Shown here piece by piece: positions 55,178 to 64,000 of a stretch of 64,000 nucleotides of DNA. Made by a program: the position numbers and the translations under genes. The stretch lies in NCBI GenBank assembly GCA_036785325.1, contig JAXIVH010000071.1, positions 628,001 to 692,000 on the forward strand, read 5' to 3'. The stretch is from Urophycis tenuis (taxonomy: Eukaryota; Chordata; Actinopteri; Gadiformes; Phycidae). The notes under the pieces are model-generated. The model did no database searches, was not told the DNA's origin, and saw only the letters and a list, made by a program, of their open reading frames with translations. Every line of letters begins with the position of its first letter. The first letter of the stretch is position 1.

Positions 55178-56768
55178 TTCGTTAGAGTTATCTCGATGAC
55201 CCCCCCCACCTCATCCAACGACTCGGTAGTTGAATAGGGGATCAAAGGCAGTTGCACTCGCCAATATCTAGTCATCCGCAGCTCTCTTTTCCCATATTAC
55301 CAAGAATGAAGTAAAACGAAATGGTTATCTGTCTTGTTGTGATATAACCGCTGATTTGGAGATATAGACTTGTTTTTCCTTTTCCCAAAGGTTTTCTTTG
55401 TTCCAAGATGGAGGTCAATCTAGTTTGATTGAAGGTACTTCCAATGCATTGGTATATTTACTTATTTGAATAAAGACGAGTCACAGCTGGAGTGAGACTT
55501 TTCTTTTCCATTTCTATTTTAGTATAAACGTGCTATCGAAATATTAGGACACGTCATCAGTAGTGGACCCTGGGATCATAGGGTGTTTCTGGCCATTGTC
55601 ACTATACACCCTCACCCAAGGGAGGCCCCCCCGAGAGTGATCAATTCTCAAGGTGTGTCGTTTCCGAAATGGAATTGGTATTGGGTTTAAGCTTTTTTAG
55701 GAGTGATCATTTGTTGAGGTAACGTCGAGGTAAGTAAAGGTAAGTAAAACACTTTTTAGGATACATTGTTTTGGTTATGGAGAGGAGGGGGCACATACTT
55801 ACCCCCTGACCAGCACAAACCAGTTGTTAACACCGCTAGGTAGCCCTGGTTTGGCCAATCAGGGCCGGAGCTTGGTTCTTGTCCTCTGTTGGGTCCAGAT
55901 GAACTAGCAGAAAACTGGGGTCACGAAGGACCGAGGCCAGCCGTGACAAAGCACTGCCTCCACGGTCCCCCAATGCAGCTATCCTCAGCGATGGGTGTCC
56001 AGACCTAGGAAAGACCAAGACCAGCCCCGACCAGCGGTGCCTTCCCAGTCGGTCCCAGGGTAGGAAAGGCCAAGGCCAGCCGCGACTAAGCACTGCCTCC
56101 CTGGCCCCTCCAGGACCCCATGCCGAACAGCCTGTTAATAACAATTCCTGTGCCCCATACACCGCGCGACTACAGAGATTGTGTAGGAAGTTGACCTTAG
56201 AGAAGACTCAATGGCTTACTTTCCTCACCCAAAACAACAATTTCTTGGGGTAGTCTATTCTCGCCGTAGGTACTTCGGTAATGGGTTTTTTTGTGAAAAG
56301 TTTTCCGGATGAAATGCATGCTGGGTAATTGTCTTCTTCCTCCAATATGTCAAGTGTAGGTTAAGGTTAGGGTAGATTTAGGGGTAGAGTTAGCAGTTAA
56401 CCTTAACGTTAGGTTTGAAGTAAATGGGAGGGGTTGCGGTTAGGGTTAAGGTTAGGGCTGAGGTTAGGGTTAGGTATAAGGTTACGGTTTAGGGTTAAGG
56501 TTAGGGTTAAGGTTAGGGTTACGGTTAGGGCTAAGGTTAGAGTAAGGGTTAGGGTTAGCGTTAGGGTAGGGTTAGTGTTGGAGGTTAGGGTAGGCTTAGG
56601 GTTAGAGTTAGAGTAGGGGTTAGGGTTAGAGTTAGAGTAGGGGTTAGGGTTAGTGTTAAGGCTAAGGTTAGGGGTTGAGGTTAGTGTGAAGATTAGGGCC
56701 AAGGTAAGGGTTAGTGTTAGGGTTGAGTTAGGGTTAGGGCTAAGGTTAGGCCTATGGTTAGGGTTGAG
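55178..56768 (+). repeat. Satellite C unit C12, doubly deleted (1591 bp)
   Basis: The shortest unit. It has the type a end deletion and the 12-bp loss seen in C9/C14. A further loss of about 470 bp lies inside the tract, between two GTTAGCGTTA repeats (junction at about 56555), and removes the long Val-Arg frame. Confidence 0.92.
56356..56768 (+). repeat. Contracted TTAGGG tract of unit C12
   Basis: 413 bp; only a 60-codon Leu-Gly to Val-Arg type frame remains. Confidence 0.93.
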
Positions 56769-59543
56769 TTCGTTAGAGTTATCTCGATGACCCCCCCCAC
56801 CTCATCCAACGACTCGGTAGTTGAATAGGGGATCAAAGGCAGTTGCACTCGCCAATATCTAGTCATCCGCAGCTCTCTTTTCCCATATTACCAAGAATGA
56901 AGTAAAACGAAATGGTTATCTGTCTTGTTGTGATATAACCGCTGATTTGGAGATATAGACTTGTTTTTCCTTTTCCCAAAGGTTTTCTTTGTTCCAAGAT
57001 GGAGGTCAATCTAGTTTGATTGAAGGTACTTCCAATGCATTGGTATTTTTACTTATTTGAATAAAGACGAGTCACAGCTGGAGTGAGACTTTTCTTTTCC
57101 ATTTCTATTTTAGTATAAACGTGCTATCGAAATATTAGGACACGTCATCAGTAGTGGACCCTGGGATCATAGGGTGTTTCTGGCCATTGTCACTATACAC
57201 CCTCACCCAAGGGAGGCCCCCCCGAGAGTGATCAATTCTCAAGGTGTGTCGTTTCCGAAATGGAATTGGTATTGGGTTTAAGCTTTTTTAGGAGTGATCA
57301 TTTGTTGAGGTAACGTCGAGGTAAGTAAAGGTAAGTAAAACACGTTTTAGGATACATTGTTTTGGTTATGGAGAGGAGGGGGCACATACTTACCCCCTGA
57401 CCAGCACAAACCAGTTGTTAACACCGCTAGGTAGCCCTGGTTTGGCCAATCAGGGCCGGAGCTTGGTTCTTGTCCTCTGTTGGGTCCAGATGAACTAGCA
57501 GAAAACTGGGGTCACGAAGGACCGAGGCCAGCCGTGACAAAGCACTGCCTCCACGGTCCCCCAATGCAGCTATCCTCAGCGATGGGTGTCCAGACCTAGG
57601 AAAGACCAAGACCAGCCCCGACCAGCGGTGCCTTCCCAGTCGGTCCCAGGGTAGGAAAGGCCAAGGCCAGCCGCGACTAAGCACTGCCTCCCTGGCCCCT
57701 CCAGGACCCCATGCCGAACAGCCTGTTAATAACAATTCCTGTGCCCCATACACCGCGCGACTACAGAGATTGTGTAGGAAGTTGACCTTAGAGAAGACTC
57801 AATGGCTTACTTTCCTCACCCAAAACAACAATTTCTTGGGGTAGTCTATTCTCGCCGTAGGTACTTCGGTAATGGGTTTTTTTGTGAAAAGTTTTCCGGA
57901 TGAAATGCATGCTGGGTAATTGTCTTCTTCCTCCAATATGTCAAGTGTAGGTTAAGGTTAGGGTAGATTTAGGGGTAGAGTTAGCAGTTAACCTTAACGT
58001 TAGGTTTGAAGTAAATGGGAGGGGTTGCGGTTAGGGTTAAGGTTAGGGCTGAGGTTAGGGTTAGGTATAAGGTTATGGTTTAGGGTTAAGGTTAGGGTTA
58101 AGGTTAGGGTTACGGTTAGGGCTAAGGTTAGGGCTAAGGTTAGAGTAAGGGTTAGGGTTAGCGTTACGGTTAGGGTAAGGTTAGGGTTAGGGTTAGAGGT
58201 TAGGGGTTAGGGGTTAGGGTTAAGATGAGGGCTGAGGTTAGGGTTAAGGTTAGGGCTGAGGTTAGGGTTAGGTTTAAGGTTAGGGATAAGGTTAGGGTTG
58301 GGGTTACGGCTGAGATTGGGGTTAAGGTTAGGGTTGAGGTTAGGGTTAGTGTTATGGATAAGGTTAGGTTAAGTGTTAGGGCCAAGGTTAGGGTTAAGGT
58401 TATGGTTAAGATTAGGGTTAGGGCTAGAATTAGGGTTAGGGCTAAGGTTAGGGTTAGGGTTATGGCTGAGGTTAGGGTTAAGGTTAGGTTTGAGGTTAGG
58501 GTTAAGGTTAGGGCCAAGGTTAGGGTTAGGGTTAAGGTTAGGGTTAGGGCTAAGGTTAGGGTTAGGGTTATGGCTGAGGCTAGGGTTAGGGCTAAAGTTA
58601 GGGCAAAGGTTAGAGTTAGGGTTAGCGTTAGAGTTAGGGTAGGGTTTGTGTTGGAGGTTAGGGTAGGCTTAGGGTTAGAGTTAGAGTAGGGGTTAGGGTT
58701 AGAGTTAGAGTAGGGGTTAGGGTTAGTGTTAAGGCTAAGGTTAGGGGTTGAGGTTAGTGTTAAGATTAGGGCCAAGGTAAGGGTTAGTGTTAGGGTTGAG
58801 TTAGGGTTAGGGCTAAGGTTAGGCCTATGGTTAGGGTTGGGGTTGAGGTTATCCCTAGGGTTAGAGTTAGAGCTAGAGATTGAGGAAGGTAGAGTCAAGG
58901 TGAGACAGTCTGTACGGACTGAACTCACCCCCGCCGGATCGGGCTAGTACACTCTATCTCCCCCAACTCCCTCATTTCCATGAGGGAAGACAGGGGAGAA
59001 GAGATGGGAGGAGTATATATATTTAATATATATTTTTTTAGTAAATAAATACATCGAGAGACTCACCGCTGGAGTGGGTTTTAATCTTTGTATTCAAGGT
59101 TGTTCCTCCTCTTTTGATTCCTCGCTGGTGGTGCGTCGTCTCCACCTAGTGGTCGTTTTGTGAAGAAGAGTTATAGAAATAGAAATAGAAATACTCTATT
59201 GTTCCCAGGTTGGGAAATTGCATTAATAGGTAAGTAATAATAATAATAATAGGTAATTGCAATAGTTGGTAAGGTAATCTATATTTAATTTATTTATTTA
59301 TATTTGTATATTTATTTAGTCTATTTATTTATTCATTTTTGTTTATTTATTTATTTAGATAAAGAGGATCACAGCTGGAGTGAGTTTTTAGTCTTTGTGT
59401 TAAAGGCTGGTTGCCTTCTTTTGATTCTTCAGTGGTGGTCCATCGCCTCCATCTAGTGGTCGTTTTGTGAATAACAGTTGGTAAGGTAATATAAATGGGT
59501 TGTGTAGAGAGCCCGTTCTTTCGATGGCCCTGGCTCGGTTAGG
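56769..59543 (+). repeat. Satellite C unit C13 (full, 2775 bp)
   Basis: Shares GGGTTTGTG and CACCGCTGG with C8, and GGTTATGGTTTAGG (58070) with C1. It also has ACACGTTTTAGG (57340). Confidence 0.93.
57948..58878 (+). repeat. Degenerate TTAGGG tract of unit C13
   Basis: 931 bp; Val-Arg frame 58225-58689. Confidence 0.95.
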
Positions 59544-61604
59544 TTCGTTAGAGTTATCTCGATGACCCCCCCCACCTCATCCAACGACTCGGTAGTTGAA
59601 TAGGGGATCAAAGGCAGTTGCACTCGCCAATATCTAGTCATCCGCAGCTCTCTTTTCCCATATTACCAAGAATGAAGTAAAACGAAATGGTTATCTGTCT
59701 TGTTGTGATATAACCGCTGATTTGGAGTTATAGACTTGTTTTTCCTTTTCCCAAAGGTTTTCTTTGTTCCAAGATGGAGGTCAATCTAGTTTGATTGAAG
59801 GTACTTCCAATGCATTGGTATATTTACTTATTTGAATAAAGACGAGTCACAGCTGGAGTGAGACTTTTCTTTTCCATTTCTATTTTAGTATAAACGTGCT
59901 ATCGAAATATTAGGACACGTCATCAGTAGTGGACCCTGGGATCATAGGGTGTTTCTGGCCATTGTCACTATACACCCTCACCCAAGGGAGGCCCCCCCGA
60001 GAGTGATCAATTCTCAAGGTGTGTCGTTTCCGAAATGGAATTGGTATTGGGTTTAAGCTTTTTTAGGAGTGATCATTTGTTGAGGTAACGTCGAGGTAAG
60101 TAAAGGTAAGTAAAACACGTTTTAGGATACATTGTTTTGGTTATGGAGAGGAGGGGGCACATACTTACCCCCTGACCAGCACAAACCAGTTGTTAACACC
60201 GCTAGGTAGCCCTGGTTTGGCCAATCAGGGCCGGAGCTTGGTTCTTGTCCTCTGTTGGGTCCAGATGAACTAGCAGAAAACTGGGGTCACGAAGGACCGA
60301 GGCCAGCCGTGACAAAGCACTGCCTCCACGGTCCCCCAATGCAGCTATCCTCAGCGATGGGTGTCCAGACCTAGGAAAGACCAAGACCAGCCCCGACCAG
60401 CGGTGCCTTCCCAGTCGGTCCCAGGGTAGGAAAGGCCAAGGCCAGCCGCGACTAAGCACTGCCTCCCTGGCCCCTCCAGGACCCCATGCCGAACAGCCTG
60501 TTAATAACAATTCCTGTGCCCCATACACCGCGCGACTACAGAGATTGTGTAGGAAGTTGACCTTAGAGAAGACTCAATGGCTTACTTTCCTCACCCAAAA
60601 CAACAATTTCTTGGGGTAGTCTATTCTCGCCGTAGGTACTTCGGTAATGGGTTTTTTTGTGAAAAGTTTTCCGGATGAAATGCATGCTGGGTAATTGTCT
60701 TCTTCCTCCAATATGTCAAGTGTAGGTTAAGGTTAGGGTAGATTTAGGGGTAGAGTTAGCAGTTAACCTTAACGTTAGGTTTGAAGTAAATGGGAGGGGT
60801 TGCGGTTAGGGTTAAGGTTAGGGCTGAGGTTAGGGTTAGGTATAAGGTTACGGTTTAGGGTTAAGGTTAGGGTTAAGGTTAGGGTTACGGTTAGGGCTAA
60901 GGTTAGAGTAAGGGTTAGGGTTAGCGTTACGGTTAGGGTAAGGTTAGGGTTAGGGTTAGAGGTTAGGGGTTAGGGGTTAGGGTTAAGATGAGGGCTGAGG
61001 TTAGGGTTAAGGTTAGGGCTGAGGTTAGGGTTAGGTTTAAGGTTAGGGATAAGGTTAGGGTTGGGGTTACGGCTGAGATTGGGGTTAAGGTTAGGGTTGA
61101 GGTTAGGGTTAGTGTTATGGATAAGGTTAGGTTAAGTGTTAGGGCCAAGGTTAGGGTTAAGGTTATGGTTAAGATTAGGGTTAGGGCTAGAATTAGGGTT
61201 AGGGCTAAGGTTAGGGTTAGGGTTATGGCTGAGGTTAGGGTTAAGGTTAGGTTTGAGGTTAGTGTTAAGGTTAGGGCCAAGGTTAGGGTTAGGGTTAAGG
61301 TTAGGGTTAGGGCTAAGGTTAGGGTTAGGGTTATGGCTGAGGCTAGGGTTAGGGCTAAATTTAGGGCAAAGGTTAGAGTTAGGGTTAGCGTTAGAGTTAG
61401 GGTAGGGTTAGTGTTGGAGGTTAGGGTAGGCTTAGGGTTAGAGTTAGAGTAGGGGTTAGGGTTAGAGTTAGAGTAGGGGTTAGGGTTAGTGTTAAGGCTA
61501 AGGTTAGGGGTTGAGGTTAGTGTTAAGATTAGGGCCAAGGTAAGGGTTAGTGTAAGGGTTGAGTTAGGGTTAGGGCTAAGGTTAGGCCTATGGTTAGGGT
61601 TGAG
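59544..61604 (+). repeat. Satellite C unit C14 (short, 2061 bp)
   Basis: A near copy of C9 at an offset of 12,356 bp: same length, same type a junction, same GGAGTTATAG (59726) and ACACGTTTTAGG (60116) variants. Confidence 0.93.
60723..61604 (+). repeat. Degenerate TTAGGG tract of unit C14
   Basis: 882 bp; Val-Arg frame 60988-61452. Confidence 0.95.
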
Positions 61605-64000
61605 TTCGTTAGAGTTATCTCGATGACCCCCCCCACCTCATCCAACGACTCGGTAGTTGAATAGGGGATCAAAGGCAGTTGCACTCGCCAATATCTAGTC
61701 ATCCGCAGCTCTCTTTTCCCATATTACCAAGAATGAAGTAAAACGAAATGGTTATCTGTCTTGTTGTGATATAACCGCTGATTTGGAGATATAGACTTGT
61801 TTTTCCTTTTCCCAAAGGTTTTCTTTGTTCCAAGATGGAGGTCAATCTAGTTTGATTGAAGGTACTTCCAATGCATTGGTATATTTACTTATTTGAATAA
61901 AGACGAGTCACAGCTGGAGTGAGACTTTTCTTTTCCATTTCTATTTTAGTATAAACGTGCTATCGAAATATTAGGACACGTCATCAGTAGTGGACCCTGG
62001 GATCATAGGGTGTTTCTGGCCATTGTCACTATACACCCTCACCCAAGGGAGGCCCCCCCGAGAGTGATCAATTCTCAAGGTGTGTCGTTTCCGAAATGGA
62101 ATTGGTATTGGGTTTAAGCTTTTTTAGGAGTGATCATTTGTTGAGGTAACGTCGAGGTAAGTAAAGGTAAGTAAAACACTTTTTAGGATACATTGTTTTG
62201 GTTATGGAGAGGAGGGGGCACATACTTACCCCCTGACCAGCACAAACCAGTTGTTAACACCGCTAGGTAGCCCTGGTTTGGCCAATCAGGGCCGGAGCTT
62301 GGTTCTTGTCCTCTGTTGGGTCCAGATGAACTAGCAGAAAACTGGGGTCACGAAGGACCGAGGCCAGCCGTGACAAAGCACTGCCTCCACGGTCCCCCAA
62401 TGCAGCTATCCTCAGCGATGGGTGTCCAGACCTAGGAAAGACCAAGACCAGCCCCGACCAGCGGTGCCTTCCCAGTCGGTCCCAGGGTAGGAAAGGCCAA
62501 GGCCAGCCGCGACTAAGCACTGCCTCCCTGGCCCCTCCAGGACCCCATGCCGAACAGCCTGTTAATAACAATTCCTGTGCCCCATACACCGCGCGACTAC
62601 AGAGATTGTGTAGGAAGTTGACCTTAGAGAAGACTCAATGGCTTACTTTCCTCACCCAAAACAACAATTTCTTGGGGTAGTCTATTCTCGCCGTAGGTAC
62701 TTCGGTAATGTTTTTTTTTGTGAAAAGTTTTCCGGGTGAAATGCATGCTGGGTAATTGTCTTCTTCCTCCAATATGTCAAGTGTAGGTTAAGGTTAGGGT
62801 AGATTTAGGGGTAGAGTTAGCAGTTAACCTTAACGTTAGGTTTGAAGTAAATGGGAGGGGTTGCGGTTAGGGTTAAGGTTAGGGCTGAGGTTAGGGTTAG
62901 GTATAAGGTTACGGTTTAGGGTTAAGGTTAGGGTTAAGGTTAGGGTTACGGTTAGGGCTAAGGTTAGGGCTAAGGTTAGAGTAAGGGTTAGGGTTAGCGT
63001 TACGGTTAGGGTAAGGTTAGGGTTAGGGTTAGAGGTTAGGGGTTAGGGGTTAGGGTTAAGATGAGGGCTGAGGTTAGGGTTAAGGTTAGGGCTGAGGTTA
63101 GGGTTAGGTTTAAGGTTAGGGATAAGGTTAGGGTTGGGGTTACGGCTGAGATTGGGGTTCAGGTTAGGGTTGAGGTTAGGGTTAGTGTTATGGATAAGGT
63201 TAGGTTAAGTGTTAGGGCCAAGGTTAGGGTTAAGGTTATGGTTAAGATTAGGGTTAGGGCTAGAATTAGGGTTAGGGCTAAGGTTAGGGTTAGGGTTATG
63301 GCTGAGGTTAGGGTTAAGGTTAGGTTTGAGGATAGTGTTAAGGTTAGGGCCAAGGTTAGGGTTAGGGTTAAGGTTAGGGTTAGGGCTAAGGTTAGGGTTA
63401 GGGTTATGGCTGAGGCTAGGGTTAGGGCTAAAGTTAGGGCAAAGGTTAGAGTTAGGGTTAGCGTTAGAGTTAGGGTAGGGTTAGTGTTGGAGGTTAGGGT
63501 AGGCTTAGGGTTAGAGTTAGAGTAGGGGTTAGGGTTAGAGTTAGAGTAGGGGTTAGGGTTAGTGTTAAGGCTAAGGTTAGGGGTTGAGGTTAGTGTTAAG
63601 ATTAGGGCCAAGGTAAGGGTTAGTGTTAGGGTTGAGTTAGGGTTAGGGCTAAGGTTAGGCCTATGGTTAGGGTTGGGGTTGAGGTTATCCCTAGGGTTAG
63701 AGTTAGAGCTAGAGATTGAGGAAGGTAGAGTCAAGGTGAGACAGTCTGTACGGACTGAACTCACCCCCGCCGGATCGGGCTAGTACACTCTATCTCCCCC
63801 AACTCCCTCATTTCCATGAGGGAAGACAGGGGAGAAGAGATGGGAGGAGTATATATATTTAATATATATTTTTTTAGTAAATAAATACATCGAGAGACTC
63901 ACCGCTGGAGTGGGTTTTAATCTTTGTATTCAAGGTTGTTCCTCCTCTTTTGATTCCTCGCTGGTGGTGCGTCGTCTCCACCTAGTGGTCGTTTTGTGAA
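61605..64000 (+). repeat. Satellite C unit C15, cut by the window edge
   Basis: The unit runs normally through the tract, nested hairpin and most of block B, and stops at GTGGTCGTTTTGTGAA. It carries a T-run change at 62710 (AATGTTTTTTTTTG). The array evidently continues beyond 64000. Confidence 0.93.
62783..63714 (+). repeat. Degenerate TTAGGG tract of unit C15
   Basis: 932 bp; Val-Arg frame 63061-63525. Confidence 0.95.

Noticed and set aside
26408..64000. Regularly spaced repeats as a CRISPR array or rDNA cluster
   Set aside because: The units are 1.6-3.2 kb, with no short spacers, no cas genes and no recognisable 18S, 28S, 5S or tRNA core sequences.

Overview
The window looks like a non-genic, satellite-rich segment of a vertebrate chromosome, most likely from a teleost fish. 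The evidence is a broken LINE endonuclease fragment of the type common in fish, a dispersed AATTCAATTTTATTTGTATAG-type motif typical of teleost repeats, very long (GT)n tracts, and large blocks of degenerate TTAGGG hexamers. I find no protein-coding gene I would defend, and no rRNA, tRNA or CRISPR array. Almost every open frame in the window comes from (GT)n, from the TTAGGG period, or from homogenised satellite DNA.

Layout. (1) 1-1502 is a mixed flank: a teleost repeat motif, a LINE endonuclease remnant (377-499), a hairpin, a possible 51-codon ORF on the minus strand and a scrap of CCCTAA repeat. (2) 1503-26110 is satellite B, a head-to-tail array of about 2.0-2.3 kb units. Two diverged edge copies (1503-2551 and 2690-5260) are followed by ten well homogenised copies. 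Each complete unit is internally dimeric. Its two halves share a 36-bp lead sequence and a (GT)n tract followed by TACAG[AG]TGCT..CGCGATCGATAC. Each unit also carries a ZNF143/Staf-like site and an RFX X-box-like site. A 27-bp hairpin and an AT-rich tail end the unit, and the tail may carry 0-3 copies of a hairpin cassette of about 113 bp. (3) 26111-64000 is satellite C, a head-to-tail array of about 2775-bp units: a partial head, fourteen units and a final unit cut by the window edge. Each unit contains a (TTTA)n segment, one or two copies of a roughly 120-bp block with a CTCF-like motif, a segment framed by strong splice-site-like signals, a GC-rich block, a ZNF143-like site and then about 0.9 kb of degenerate TTAGGG repeats, all G-rich on the + strand. 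The sixteen tracts total about 14 kb of telomere-like DNA. The two satellites are fused within a short AAT repeat at about 26109-26115.

The history can be read from the sequence. Satellite C has a full class (2775/2768 bp) and a recurrent short class (2061-2075 bp) that uses only two deletion junctions, both between TTAGGG-like DNA and a GGTTAGGTTCG sequence. Units C8-C9 and C13-C14 share diagnostic variants at a 12,356-bp offset, which points to higher-order amplification. C11 is a mosaic with two TTAGGG tracts, and C12 has lost about 0.5 kb inside its tract. The most interesting possibility is that satellite C is a transcribed, telomere-like repeat. A Staf-like site lies about 30 bp before each TTAGGG tract, and each normal tract keeps an ATG-initiated Val-Arg-rich frame of 154 codons, the same dipeptide class that TERRA RNA can encode. 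This is inference and needs RNA data.
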